A stretch of DNA of 64,000 nt from Taibaiella helva. Its GTDB lineage: Bacteria > Bacteroidota > Bacteroidia > Chitinophagales > Chitinophagaceae. The position numbers were made by a program, and so were the translations under genes. The DNA lies in contig NZ_QUZZ01000003.1 of NCBI RefSeq assembly GCF_003545695.1, positions 310,001 through 374,000 on the forward strand. The letters are read 5' to 3'. The notes under the pieces are model-generated. The model worked only from the letters and a program-made list of their open reading frames with translations. It had not been told where the DNA came from and searched no databases. Shown piece after piece: positions 24,982 through 33,093 of this stretch. Position 1 is the stretch's first letter; each line of letters starts with the position of its first letter.

Positions 24982-26724
24982 ATGACAACATTCCAAGAAT
25001 TTGGATTGAAAGACGAGCTTGTGCAGGCGGTGCAGGCTTTAGGGTTTACCACTCCGAGCCCCATCCAGCAGCAAGCTATACCTCTGCTCGTACAGGAAAC
25101 CACCGACATTATTGCATTGGCACAGACCGGCACCGGTAAGACCGCTGCCTTCGGCCTGCCTTTGCTGCATAAAATAGATCCCAATGACCATGGTGTTCAG
25201 GCGCTGGTGCTGAGCCCCACCCGTGAGCTGTGTATGCAGATCCAGGAAGAATTTGTAAAATACAGCAAGTTCAGCCGCGGCATTCACACACTGGCTGTCT
25301 ATGGTGGTACCCCTATCGGGTCCCAGATCAGGGAGCTGAAAAGAGGCCACACACAGGTTATCGTGGCTACCCCCGGCCGTTTGATCGATCTGTTGGAGCG
25401 CAATGCCATCAACCTGGAAGAAGTGAAGATGATCGTGCTGGATGAAGCCGACGAAATGCTGAACATGGGTTTCCGCGACGACATTGACTTTATCCTGAAA
25501 AATACGCCGGTCCGGGAAAGCACATGGTTGTTCTCTGCAACGATGAACGCCGATGTGCGCCGTATTTCCAAGCGCTATATGAAGTCGCCCAAGGAAGTCG
25601 CTGTTGCCCGTGAGAACGTGGGCAACGAAAATATCGACCACCAATACTTTGTAACGCATGCCCACCAGCGTTTCGATGCGCTGCGTCGTATCCTCGACTT
25701 TGCACCGGATATCTATGGTATCATTTTTACCCGTACCAAGCAGGATGCCCAGGATGTGTCGGAGAAGCTGATGCGCGAAGGTTATCATGTAAGTCCCTTG
25801 CATGGCGATATGGACCAGAAGATGCGGACCAAGGTAATGGACCGCTTCAAGCGCCGCCAGTTCCAGGCCATCGTGGCTACCGATGTGGCTGCCCGTGGTA
25901 TCGATGTGAACGACATTACCCATGTGATCAACTACGAGTTGCCGGAAGATCCGGAAGTGTATACCCACCGCAGCGGCCGTACCGGCCGTGCCGGTAAGTC
26001 AGGCGTATGTATGTCGCTGGTGACCTCTAAGGAGATCGGCCGCATCCGCCAGGTAGAGCGCATGGCCAAGACCCGTTTCCACAAAAGCGACATTCCGGAT
26101 GGCGCCGAAGTGGTACGCAAGCGCTTGTTCCATTTCCTCGATAAGATCGAAGAGGCCCAGCCGGAGCACGGTTTCGGTGAGATATACAAGAAGAGCATCC
26201 ACGAGAAGTTTGAGGCCATGGACAAAGATGAGCTGATCAACCGTTTGCTGTGGCTGCAGCTGAAAGATACCATTAAAGATTATGAAAATGCACCGGATCT
26301 GAATGCCGGCTATGTTGACCGTCGTGCCGAGCGCGAGGCTTCAGGCACGCGCAGCGGCTCGGTACGCCTCTTTATCAATATCGGTACCAAAGATGGCGCT
26401 TCTACCGATTCCCTGATCCGGTTTATCGCGGAAATGACTGATATTGAACCGCGTATGGTAAGCCGCGTGACGGTAAGGGAGTTGAGCAGCTTCTTTAACG
26501 TGCCCGCCGACGCTGCAGAATTTATTGCTGAGTCTTTGACACAACGTAAATTTAACAATAGAAAAATCCGGATCGAAGAAGCCGATAACAAACCCGGTTT
26601 CGGAGGCGGCTCAGGCTACGGAAAGCCCCGTGACAGCTACCGTAAGGGCGGTTATGAGAAAAAAGACTACGGATCCGAGCCCCACAAATTTACCCGGGCA
26701 CGGAAGCCTCAGAATAAATATTAA
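24982..26724 (+). CDS. DEAD-box RNA helicase with DbpA-type RNA-binding domain (CsdA/DeaD-like)
   Basis: A 580-residue ATP-dependent RNA helicase. Q-motif (GFTTPSPIQQQAIP, 21-34), motif I AQTGTGKT (47-54), PTRELCMQ (79-86), motif II DEAD (154-157), motif III SAT (185-187), motif VI HRSGRTGRAGKSG. After the helicase core comes an acidic/basic linker and a DbpA-like RNA-binding domain (about 455-535; VRLFINIGTKDGASTDSLI, VSRVTVRELSSFFNVP), then a Gly/Lys/Arg-rich tail that would bind RNA non-specifically. This layout is that of DeaD/CsdA proteins in ribosome assembly and cold adaptation. ATG 24982 is chosen; an in-frame TTG lies three codons upstream. Confidence 0.95.
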   Translation: MTTFQEFGLKDELVQAVQALGFTTPSPIQQQAIPLLVQETTDIIALAQTGTGKTAAFGLPLLHKIDPNDHGVQALVLSPTRELCMQIQEEFVKYSKFSRGIHTLAVYGGTPIGSQIRELKRGHTQVIVATPGRLIDLLERNAINLEEVKMIVLDEADEMLNMGFRDDIDFILKNTPVRESTWLFSATMNADVRRISKRYMKSPKEVAVARENVGNENIDHQYFVTHAHQRFDALRRILDFAPDIYGIIFTRTKQDAQDVSEKLMREGYHVSPLHGDMDQKMRTKVMDRFKRRQFQAIVATDVAARGIDVNDITHVINYELPEDPEVYTHRSGRTGRAGKSGVCMSLVTSKEIGRIRQVERMAKTRFHKSDIPDGAEVVRKRLFHFLDKIEEAQPEHGFGEIYKKSIHEKFEAMDKDELINRLLWLQLKDTIKDYENAPDLNAGYVDRRAEREASGTRSGSVRLFINIGTKDGASTDSLIRFIAEMTDIEPRMVSRVTVRELSSFFNVPADAAEFIAESLTQRKFNNRKIRIEEADNKPGFGGGSGYGKPRDSYRKGGYEKKDYGSEPHKFTRARKPQNKY

Positions 26725-26757
26725 CATTTTTTGGGGCGGATTTTTCCCGTATTGTGC

Positions 26758-26765
26758 TACTTTTG
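26758..26765 (+). promoter_or_regulatory. -7 promoter box of the RlpA-like gene
   Basis: Exact TACTTTTG, 26 bp before the ATG at 26791. A TTG at 26731-26733 leaves a slightly long 24-bp spacer. Confidence 0.45.
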
Positions 26766-26790
26766 CCCCCGTACCAAATGTTTATGTGTA

Positions 26791-27249
26791 ATGGGTTTTG
26801 ATTTCGTACTTTGGTCCTGGCTTACCTTTGCTTTGCCAATTCAGCAACAGAAGCTGCCCGCGCAGCCGGTTGCCGAGAAAAAGGAAATAAAGACAGAACA
26901 GAAAACCGGCGTAGCCAGTTTCTACCACAACAAGTTTGAAGGAAGAAAGACTGCTACCGGCGAGGTTTTCGATAACGACAAATATACCGCAGCCAGCAAT
27001 CACTTTAAGCTGGGTACCTATGTAAAGGTAACCAATCAGGTTAATGGTAAAGTGGTATATGTAAAGGTAAACGACCGTATGGGCCACCAGGGCCGAATGA
27101 TTGATCTGGCAGAAGTTGCCGCACAGGATCTGAAATTTATCCGCAGAGGAACCACGAAAGTGAAAATAGAAGCGGTATCCGCGGCGGAGGGTAAAAAACA
27201 GATTCTTGCCCAGCGAGCCGGAGAAGATCAACCACAGAATGAACTGTAA
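26791..27249 (+). CDS. Septal ring lytic transglycosylase RlpA-like (double-psi beta-barrel) protein
   Basis: A 152-residue secreted protein with a short hydrophobic N-terminus (FDFVLWSWLTFALP) followed by a Gln/Pro/Lys linker and a double-psi beta-barrel domain of RlpA type: GVASFYHNKFEGRKTATGEVFD, AASNHFKLGTYVKVTN, VKVNDRMGHQGRMIDLA. The conserved catalytic-type Asp of RlpA is present in VNDR. RlpA enzymes cleave denuded peptidoglycan strands; it lacks the SPOR domain found in enterobacterial RlpA. The frame is open 20 codons upstream (26731), but the ATG at 26791 follows the promoter box and gives the signal-like N-terminus. Confidence 0.87.
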   Translation: MGFDFVLWSWLTFALPIQQQKLPAQPVAEKKEIKTEQKTGVASFYHNKFEGRKTATGEVFDNDKYTAASNHFKLGTYVKVTNQVNGKVVYVKVNDRMGHQGRMIDLAEVAAQDLKFIRRGTTKVKIEAVSAAEGKKQILAQRAGEDQPQNEL

Positions 27250-27288
27250 GATCGGATAACATACTTCAGACAGGAAAATTTAATTTAG

Positions 27289-27322
27289 TACAAAGGCGGA
27301 TGCGAAAGCAGCCGCCTTTGTA
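27289..27322. terminator. Bidirectional terminator between the RlpA-like gene and the RiPP precursor
   Basis: TACAAAGGCGG (27289-27299) pairs with CCGCCTTTGTA (27312-27322), 11 perfect pairs. It sits between two convergent genes; flanks are AT-rich on both sides but T tracts are modest. Confidence 0.6.
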
Positions 27323-27347
27323 CTTGTATCCGGTCCTGGTCCATTAC

Positions 27348-27593
27348 TCATGCGCCCACATTGCAGCCCGGGTTGCGTATGGTCAACACCGTAAGCTCGG
27401 GACATCCTGTTTTATCGCAAGTCTCCTTTCCGCAGTCATAAGATACGGCACAGGGGTTATACACAGAAACGAGGGTAATACGGGTGGGATCTTCGACATC
27501 GCCGCCGATAACAGCGCTTTGTATGCCGGACGTAAGTAAGGAAATGGTCTTCTTGTTTAAAGACAGTCTGCCGCTGAGGTGCTTCTTTTTCAT
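27348..27593 (-). CDS. Lanthipeptide-like RiPP precursor peptide (class I, Bacteroidota type)
   Basis: An 81-residue peptide starting MKKKHLSGRLSLNKKTISLL, which has the Lys-rich start and the LxLNKxTIxxL motif of Bacteroidota class I lanthipeptide leaders (as in pinensin-type precursors). A double glycine (Gly30-Gly31, AVIGGDVED) could be a leader cleavage point. The following core has five Cys (48, 54, 59, 64, 77) among many Ser/Thr (for example SYDCGKETCDKTGC), as required for lanthionine rings. The frame is open 17 codons upstream to 27644, but ATG 27593 gives the leader-like N-terminus. No LanB dehydratase, LanC cyclase or dedicated peptidase-exporter is in the window, so modifying enzymes must be elsewhere or the gene is an orphan. 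A LolD-type ATPase gene lies 110 bp upstream on the same strand. Confidence 0.72.
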   Translation of the reverse strand: MKKKHLSGRLSLNKKTISLLTSGIQSAVIGGDVEDPTRITLVSVYNPCAVSYDCGKETCDKTGCPELTVLTIRNPGCNVGA

Positions 27594-27703
27594 AATCAGG
27601 TGTTTTAATACCTGCAAGATACATGCCCCCTTTTTCCGGGGCAATAAGGGGAAATATTGTTTTTGGACCTACAGGTTTCCCTGGATAAATTACCGGCCGG
27701 GCT

Positions 27704-28378
27704 TTATCGGTCTTCGCGAAGCCGCTCTGCTACGATCTTTCCATCCTTCATCATCAGGGTACGGTCGGCCATGGCCGCCAGCTGCTCGTTGTGCGTAACG
27801 ATAACAAAGGTTTGCTGGTACAGAGCCCTTAGCTGGAAGAACAGTTCGTGCACAGCCTGGGCATTGGCCGTATCGAGGTTGCCTGTAGGCTCATCGGCAA
27901 AGATGACGGAGGGCCGGTGCACGATGGCCCGGGCAATGGCTACCCTTTGCTGCTCTCCGCCCGAGAGCTCTGAGGGCTTATGCTCCATCCGATGGCCCAG
28001 GCCTACGGTCTTCAGTATTTCTTTCGCTGCTGCAATGGCTTCATCCTTTGGCTGCTTGCCGATCCATAGCGGCATACATACGTTTTCCAGCGCTGTAAAC
28101 TCGGGGAGGAGGTGGTGGAACTGGAAAACAAAGCCCATGTGCTTGTTGCGGAAGGCCGCCTGCTTCTTGCGGGAAAGCCGGAAGAGCTCCTGGTCCATAA
28201 GCTTTACCTGTCCCTTGTCGGGAAAATCCAGCGCGCCCAGCAAATGCAGCAAAGTGCTTTTGCCGGCGCCCGAAGGGCCGGCAATGGCGACGAACTCTCC
28301 TTTATGGATGTCCAGCGTTACATGATTCAGTACGGTAAGTTGTCCGTATTTCTTTGAAAGTTGCCGGGCGCTGAGCAT
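27704..28378 (-). CDS. lolD: ABC transporter ATP-binding protein, LolD-like
   Basis: A 224-residue ABC ATPase. Walker A GPSGAGKST (34-42), Q-loop near FVFQFHHLLPEFTALENV (83-100), signature LSGGEQQRVAIARAI (138-152), Walker B VIFADEP (158-164), switch His in VTHNEQ. The HHLLPEFTALENV stretch is typical of LolD/MacB-type ATPases, which drive lipoprotein release from the inner membrane or MacB-like export. No permease (LolC/E) is adjacent; in Bacteroidota the ATPase is often encoded apart from it. Five bp separate it from the upstream glycosyltransferase gene, so the two are co-transcribed. Confidence 0.88.
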   Translation of the reverse strand: MLSARQLSKKYGQLTVLNHVTLDIHKGEFVAIAGPSGAGKSTLLHLLGALDFPDKGQVKLMDQELFRLSRKKQAAFRNKHMGFVFQFHHLLPEFTALENVCMPLWIGKQPKDEAIAAAKEILKTVGLGHRMEHKPSELSGGEQQRVAIARAIVHRPSVIFADEPTGNLDTANAQAVHELFFQLRALYQQTFVIVTHNEQLAAMADRTLMMKDGKIVAERLREDR

Positions 28379-28383
28379 AGCGG

Positions 28384-29283
28384 TTATTTTCGGATCAGTT
28401 TATAATTCTCAAATTCAAACAGGCGCTTACCGGTCAGCCGGTTCAGCAGATACATCATACGGTCTTTAAAGCTCATATTAGAACGGGACGGATCGTAAGT
28501 AAATTCCCAGTCCTTCGCCGCAATCACCTCTTTCATATAGGCCGGGTGCGGCTTGTCGAAATAGTCGAGCCGGTCGACCTCGTTGAAGTCGAAGGGCACA
28601 TCTTTGCTGTTCCGGGCTACCCAGGCATCGTCGTGCCAGAAACGATTGAAGTACTCTGCCTTTTTCTTCATCAATGCCGGGTTGCGGGAGTAAGAGTAAT
28701 GATATACCGGCACACCGCAATTGATGACCCTGAGCTTGCTGCCTTCAGCGCCTTCTTCATAAGCAGTGCGGGAAGGGTATTTGCGGAATCCCTGGGAGTC
28801 TTTGTAGGAGCGGATATTGCCGGTGTTCTTAAACGCCCTGATCTCGAAAGGATGTGTCTTTCGGGTATGGCGGATATGGTTAAAGTCGCCCCAGAAATGA
28901 TAGAAAGGGAACAATAAGCCTTCTACCGCAGGATCCTTGTCGGCTTCCTTTAGCTGCTGCAGCAGGCGGGCATGATCCTGCTCGTGCAGCACTTCATCTA
29001 CCTGGAGGTGTATGGCCCAGTCGCCGCTTACCTGGTCGAGCCCGAGGTTGGACTGCTGCGCAAAGATCTTGCCGTTTTCCCGCAGAGCGTCGTCCCATAC
29101 GGTATCGATGATCCGGATCTTTGGTTCATTCAGCGCTGTGATCGCTTCCCGCGTACCATCTTCCGAATCGCCTACAACCACGATCAGCTCATCCACCAGG
29201 GGCAGCAGGGAGCGGATGGAAGGAATGAAGGGATAACCGTACCGGAAACCATTGCGTACGTAGGTAAAACCACTTATTTTCAT
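28384..29283 (-). CDS. Family 2 glycosyltransferase
   Basis: A 299-residue protein with an N-terminal GT-A nucleotide-sugar fold: KISGFTYVRNG start, VDELIVVVGDSEDGTRE (about 30-47, nucleotide-binding Asp region), and WAIHLQVDEVLH (about 95-106), which carries the acidic metal-binding motif in the usual DxD position. The C-terminal half (HPFEIRAFKNTG, FRKYPSRTAYEEG, PVYHYSYSRNP) resembles GT2 enzymes that modify surface glycans. No membrane helix or signal peptide. ATG 29283 is preferred over the open upstream extension, because an exact TACATTTG box at 29315-29308 lies between them. Sugar donor and acceptor cannot be read from sequence. Confidence 0.82.
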   Translation of the reverse strand: MKISGFTYVRNGFRYGYPFIPSIRSLLPLVDELIVVVGDSEDGTREAITALNEPKIRIIDTVWDDALRENGKIFAQQSNLGLDQVSGDWAIHLQVDEVLHEQDHARLLQQLKEADKDPAVEGLLFPFYHFWGDFNHIRHTRKTHPFEIRAFKNTGNIRSYKDSQGFRKYPSRTAYEEGAEGSKLRVINCGVPVYHYSYSRNPALMKKKAEYFNRFWHDDAWVARNSKDVPFDFNEVDRLDYFDKPHPAYMKEVIAAKDWEFTYDPSRSNMSFKDRMMYLLNRLTGKRLFEFENYKLIRK

Positions 29284-29307
29284 GAAAGCCGTATCAGACA
29301 AAGAGCC

Positions 29308-29315
29308 CAAATGTA
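29308..29315 (-). promoter_or_regulatory. -7 promoter box of the GT2-lolD operon
   Basis: Exact TACATTTG on the minus strand, 25 bp before the ATG at 29283; no TTG at the correct distance. Confidence 0.45.
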
Positions 29316-29483
29316 CCACATTAAATCCAATCGGGCAGCTGCTGATGACGGCCGAAAGCCGCGCCGGATTTATTTTTTCAAAGAAATTAAACCTTTGGAA
29401 AACTATTCGATCCTAACTTGCGTTTTGAGGATGAGCGGGAAGAAAACAGATAACAAAAATAAAACGATTCAATATTTTCCTCC

Positions 29484-29516
29484 TTGTTCATAATTGAAAC
29501 GGAAACCTTACATTTG
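29484..29516 (+). promoter_or_regulatory. Promoter of the DUF2795 gene
   Basis: TTG (29484-29486), 22-bp spacer, exact TACATTTG (29509-29516); leader about 28 nt and AT-rich, as in strongly expressed Bacteroidota genes. Confidence 0.65.
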
Positions 29517-29550
29517 CACAAATTGAATTTTGAATAAAATTATTTAAGAT

Positions 29551-29772
29551 ATGTTTTGGACACTTGAATTGGCCTCACACCTTGAAGATGCGCCCTGGCC
29601 TGCAACTAAAGATGAACTGATCGACTATGCTATCCGTTCAGGTGCACCGCTGGAAGTAGTGGAGAACCTGCAGGAACTGGAAGATGAAGGCGAGATGTAC
29701 GAAGGCGTAGAAGATATATGGCCCGATTACCCTACTCAGGAAGATTTCTTCTTTAACGAAGATGAATACTAA
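29551..29772 (+). CDS. DUF2795 family small acidic protein
   Basis: A 73-residue, strongly acidic cytoplasmic protein: MFWTLELASHLEDAPWPATK, DELIDYAIRSGAPLEVVENL, then an acidic C-terminus (EDIWPDYPTQEDFFFNEDEY). The sequence is the highly conserved Bacteroidota version of DUF2795. Function unknown. It has its own strong promoter and terminator, so it is a single-gene unit and probably well expressed. Confidence 0.9.
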   Translation: MFWTLELASHLEDAPWPATKDELIDYAIRSGAPLEVVENLQELEDEGEMYEGVEDIWPDYPTQEDFFFNEDEY

Positions 29773-29790
29773 AGAGGGGCTCAGCTCAGC

Positions 29791-29832
29791 TAACGGAACA
29801 GAGGCAACAACCTTTGTTCCGTTATTTTTTTG
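29791..29832 (+). terminator. Strong terminator of the DUF2795 gene
   Basis: TAACGGAACA (29791-29800) pairs with TGTTCCGTTA (29815-29824), followed by a run of seven T. Confidence 0.88.
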
Positions 29833-29908
29833 CCCTTGCGTTACCTTTAACAGCAGATTGTTTGCCCTTACAGTTATGATTTAATGCCGGGGCCGAGGGT
29901 CGGCCGGT

Positions 29909-30463
29909 CTATTTGTCGTAGTAAACAGTGCTGATCGAGCTGGAGAAGAACAACGAATACAAAGCCACGAACACGAGGCTGGTGAGCAGGGAGATAAAGA
30001 CCTTCATCAGCATATAGCCGATGCTGTGGAAGCTCCATATCTCGATCACATAAAAGACCACATGATGCAGCGCCAGCAGGATAGCGGCATAGGTCATGAA
30101 CGGGGTCCAGCCCATGGACTTGGTATTGGGCGACATATTCTGATACTCAGAGATCCGCTTGGGCAGCAGCAGCGTCAATACATTGGTACGCAGGAAAGCC
30201 ATCAGCACGCAGGCGGCGGCATGTATACCACCGGTATCCATAAAAGCATCGATCGTAATGCCCATGGTAAAGCTGGCGATCAGCAGGAAGGGGATGGGCG
30301 TGGATAAAGGCAGCAGTAAGATGAAAAGCGGGTAGATATAAGGCGTATAAGGCGGCAGGCCACCGGGGTTGGACCACCAGCGCAGCGGTATCTTATTCAG
30401 CAATAAGACCTGAATCAGCACAAGTAAGATAAACCGGATGACGTTGCGAAGGTAAATGCTCAT
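29909..30463 (-). CDS. mreD: Rod shape-determining protein MreD
   Basis: A 184-residue inner-membrane protein with five to six predicted helices (for example 7-22, 42-62, 80-98, 120-140, 155-175) and no soluble domain. Identified mainly by position after mreC and by MreD-like features (FTMGITIDAFMDTGGIHAAACVLMAF). MreD is part of the elongasome that couples MreB to wall synthesis. It starts 16 bp after the mreC stop. The usual following genes for PBP2 and RodA (mrdA, mrdB) are not here: a convergent gene with a strong terminator follows. Confidence 0.88.
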   Translation of the reverse strand: MSIYLRNVIRFILLVLIQVLLLNKIPLRWWSNPGGLPPYTPYIYPLFILLLPLSTPIPFLLIASFTMGITIDAFMDTGGIHAAACVLMAFLRTNVLTLLLPKRISEYQNMSPNTKSMGWTPFMTYAAILLALHHVVFYVIEIWSFHSIGYMLMKVFISLLTSLVFVALYSLFFSSSISTVYYDK

Positions 30464-30479
30464 ATGCCCTTATGGATAC

Positions 30480-31376
30480 TTAATTCTGTTTGTTTTTTGC
30501 TTCCAGCTCCTTACGCTCGGCGCTGATCTTGTCTTCCACTATATATACATACTGGAGATTCCTGAAATTGGTCGATAGCTTTACTTTCAGGTTCTTCGCG
30601 TTGGTGGCTTTCATGGTGTCCACTTTTGCCACTGTGCCGATCAATATATTTTCCGGAAAAAAGGAGTAGCCGGTAGTAAATACGCTGTCGCCCTTTTTTA
30701 CTTTCGCATAGATCGGTACCTTTTCTGTAACCACATATTCCGGCGAGCCGGGATTCCATATCGTGAAAAGCCCAGCCGTGCCATCGCTCAGCTTGGTGCT
30801 TACCTTCCGGTCGCTCAGCACGGAAACCACGGTAGCCAGGTGTTCCGATACATTGTTGATCCTGCCTACAATTCCATTGCCTGTTACAACGGCCATTTCC
30901 TTGCGCACGCCGTCGGCAGCGCCGCGATTGATCGTGATATAATTGGTGCGGTCGCCTGAGATCGAATTGTTGATCACGCGGGCCGGGATATACCGGTAGT
31001 TGGCATAGCGGATCACTTTTACGGCGCCGGTCGGCGCCAGGGTAACGCCGCTGCTGTCGCGGCGGGTAGTGTCCCTGACCGTAACGGGAATACGGGCGAT
31101 CATATCCCTGAAGGTATCTGCTTTATACTGTGCCAGCTGGTTGCGCAGGCGTGTGTTCTCATCCAGCAGGCTATCGTTAAGTCGTTTCAGCTGGAAATAG
31201 TAAACAACATCGTTCTGCTTTTTGTACACATAGCCGACTACAGCGTTGGAAGAGCTCACGATGTCCATACCCTGCATGTTGCGGCTCTTGGAGATCATGG
31301 AAAAGCTGACTGCTTCCAGGATCAGGAAGAGGATAACGTTCCAGAATCGGCGTATGAGAAGGATAAAGTTACGCAT
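30480..31376 (-). CDS. mreC: Rod shape-determining protein MreC
   Basis: A 298-residue bitopic membrane protein. N-terminal transmembrane helix (about 8-27), coiled coil (about 55-90; YFQLKRLNDSLLDENTRLRNQL), then the periplasmic beta-barrel core (VINNSISGDRTNYITINRGAADGV, GIVGRINNVSEHLATVVSVLSD, TTGYSFFPENILIGTV) typical of MreC. It scaffolds the elongasome and contacts PBP2. The second gene of mreBCD, it is separated from mreB by a 10-bp perfect hairpin that could set the ratio of MreB to MreC/D. Confidence 0.94.
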   Translation of the reverse strand: MRNFILLIRRFWNVILFLILEAVSFSMISKSRNMQGMDIVSSSNAVVGYVYKKQNDVVYYFQLKRLNDSLLDENTRLRNQLAQYKADTFRDMIARIPVTVRDTTRRDSSGVTLAPTGAVKVIRYANYRYIPARVINNSISGDRTNYITINRGAADGVRKEMAVVTGNGIVGRINNVSEHLATVVSVLSDRKVSTKLSDGTAGLFTIWNPGSPEYVVTEKVPIYAKVKKGDSVFTTGYSFFPENILIGTVAKVDTMKATNAKNLKVKLSTNFRNLQYVYIVEDKISAERKELEAKNKQN

Positions 31377-31404
31377 GAGGGCGCCGGCAAACGGGGATCA
31401 AAAC

Positions 31405-31431
31405 GCAAAGCCCGTTGATAGCGGGCTTTGC
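31405..31431 (-). terminator. Hairpin between mreB and mreC (attenuating terminator or mRNA end)
   Basis: GCAAAGCCCG (31405-31414) pairs perfectly with CGGGCTTTGC (31422-31431). On the minus strand it lies 3 nt past the mreB stop and is followed by GTTTTG, a short T tract. Probably partial termination, lowering mreCD relative to mreB. Confidence 0.6.
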
Positions 31432-31434
31432 AGA

Positions 31435-32457
31435 TTATTTCATTAAGAAAGTAAAACGGTTAATGTTCTTGAGCGACATCCCCGTACCCCTCACCACAGC
31501 GCGCAGCGGATCTTCGGCCACATGCACCGGCAGCTTGATCTTTTGGGAGATACGCTTGTCCAGCCCGCGCAGCAGGGCGCCGCCGCCGGTGAGGTAAAGA
31601 CCGCGGCGGTAGATGTCAGAAGCCAGCTCCGGCGGTGTGCTTTCCAGCGCCTTCAGAATAGCTTCTTCAATTTTGAAAATAGATTTGTCCAGGGCTTCGG
31701 CTACTTCCTGGTAAGATACCTGTATCTGCTTGGGAATACCGGTTACAAGGTCGCGTCCGTTAACGGCAATGTCATCAGGGGCATTGTCCAGCTCCTTCAG
31801 TGCAGAGCCAACGTGGATCTTGATCTGCTCGGCCGTACGTTCGCCGATGTTGAGGCTGTGGTAACGGCGCATTGCTTCCATAATGTCGGTAGTGAACTCG
31901 TCGCCCGCGATGCGGATGCTCTGGTCGCATACAATACCGGCCAGGGAAATAACAGAGATACCGGTAGTACCGCCGCCGATGTCGATGATCATATTGCCGG
32001 TGGGTTCCTCAACATCGATGCCGATACCCAGTGCAGCCGCCATAGGCTCGTGTATCATATACACTTCCTTGGCGCCGGCCTGTTCGGCGCTGTCGCGCAC
32101 GGCACGTTTTTCCACTTCGGTAATGCTGGAAGGAATGCAGATCACCATACGCCAGCTGGGAGGAAACAAAGGCTTCTTGGGATAAACCATTTTGATCATT
32201 TCGCGCAGCATACCTTCGGCTGCATCGAAGTCGGCGATCACCCCGTCTTTCAGCGGGCGGATGGTCTTCAGATCGTCGTGTGTTTTTTCGTGCATCATCA
32301 TGGCCTTTTTGCCTACGGCCACGATTTTATTGCTGGTCCTGTTTTTAGCAACGATGGAGGGTTCGTCTACTACAACCTGGTCATTATGAATAATTAAAGT
32401 ATTGGCGGTGCCAAGATCTATCGCAATTTCTTGCGTTAAAAAATTAAACAATCCCAT
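31435..32457 (-). CDS. mreB: Rod shape-determining protein MreB (actin homologue)
   Basis: A 340-residue MreB. Phosphate 1 motif AIDLGTANT (12-20), connecting motif and phosphate 2 motif DIGGGTTGISVISL, adenosine motif LTGGGALLRGLDKRI, and MreB-typical IHEPMAAALGIGIDVEEPTG are present. MreB forms membrane-associated filaments that organise wall elongation, so the cells are probably rods or filaments at some stage. First gene of the mreBCD operon, with a promoter at 32551-32520. Confidence 0.97.
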   Translation of the reverse strand: MGLFNFLTQEIAIDLGTANTLIIHNDQVVVDEPSIVAKNRTSNKIVAVGKKAMMMHEKTHDDLKTIRPLKDGVIADFDAAEGMLREMIKMVYPKKPLFPPSWRMVICIPSSITEVEKRAVRDSAEQAGAKEVYMIHEPMAAALGIGIDVEEPTGNMIIDIGGGTTGISVISLAGIVCDQSIRIAGDEFTTDIMEAMRRYHSLNIGERTAEQIKIHVGSALKELDNAPDDIAVNGRDLVTGIPKQIQVSYQEVAEALDKSIFKIEEAILKALESTPPELASDIYRRGLYLTGGGALLRGLDKRISQKIKLPVHVAEDPLRAVVRGTGMSLKNINRFTFLMK

Positions 32458-32519
32458 TATTGATCGGAACTCGATATTATAAAAAGAGGTGAAAACTTAC
32501 TTGTCTGTAAAATATCATG

Positions 32520-32551
32520 CAAAAGTGCGAAAAATAAACCGGTTTTGCCAA
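32520..32551 (-). promoter_or_regulatory. Promoter of mreBCD
   Basis: Minus strand TTG (32551-32549), 21-bp spacer, CACTTTTG (32527-32520; one mismatch to TAnnTTTG). Leader of about 55 nt. Confidence 0.55.
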
Positions 32552-33044
32552 GAGTTTTCCTAAAAAAAGTATAATTATGAACGGGATATATGTCCTGTCT
32601 GCGCTTCCATTTTTCCCGTTGCAGCAAAAGCCTGGTGCCGGCCTCTTCCGGTAAATTTTTTTTCACCGGGCGCCGCTTGATTTTTGATGGCATACCTTTA
32701 AAAAATCGCCTTGAATCTGGCCGCGCTTTTGGATTACGCCGGAAGCTATATTTCTATATGCTCTGCCCATTTTAACCTGGGTTCTGAAGTGCCATGCTTG
32801 TCTGAAGGATAAATGTGCAGGAAAGGAGAACATTTTCCATGAACGACTCAAGCCAATGCTGACCACGGCGCTGCCTTCCCTGCTGCTGAAAGCTATGCGC
32901 CGGGTGCTGTATGTCCTGCTGGTGAAGGCCAAGCTGCGTCGGGAGGGCTCATCCGGCCTGACCCGGCTCTGGCCCGGCGTACTGTCACGGATTTGTAATT
33001 ATTTGGCGCTGCTGGGCTCCCGATCGGAAAGCCTTATATCGATA

Positions 33045-33077
33045 TTGCTGCTATATCGCAATGATTGCTTAATTTTG
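33045..33077 (+). promoter_or_regulatory. Promoter of the ferredoxin-NADP reductase gene
   Basis: TTG (33045-33047), 22-bp spacer, exact TAATTTTG (33070-33077), 17 bp before the ATG at 33094. Confidence 0.65.
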
Positions 33078-33093
33078 CCGCCAAATTGGAAAA

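Larger units (their letters stand above)
32458..33093. other. Divergent intergenic region between mreB and the ferredoxin reductase gene
   Basis: 636 bp with two promoters, one for each flanking gene (32551-32520 and 33045-33077). Several short ORFs (for example 32856-33107 plus, 32663-32932 minus) were inspected; none has a recognisable product or a good start. The middle (32870-32990) is GC-rich and codon-like but no family could be assigned; it could be a decayed gene. Confidence 0.5.

Noticed and set aside
27657-28325. 222-codon plus-strand ORF
   Set aside because: Antisense to the LolD-type ATPase, whose Walker and signature motifs are clear.
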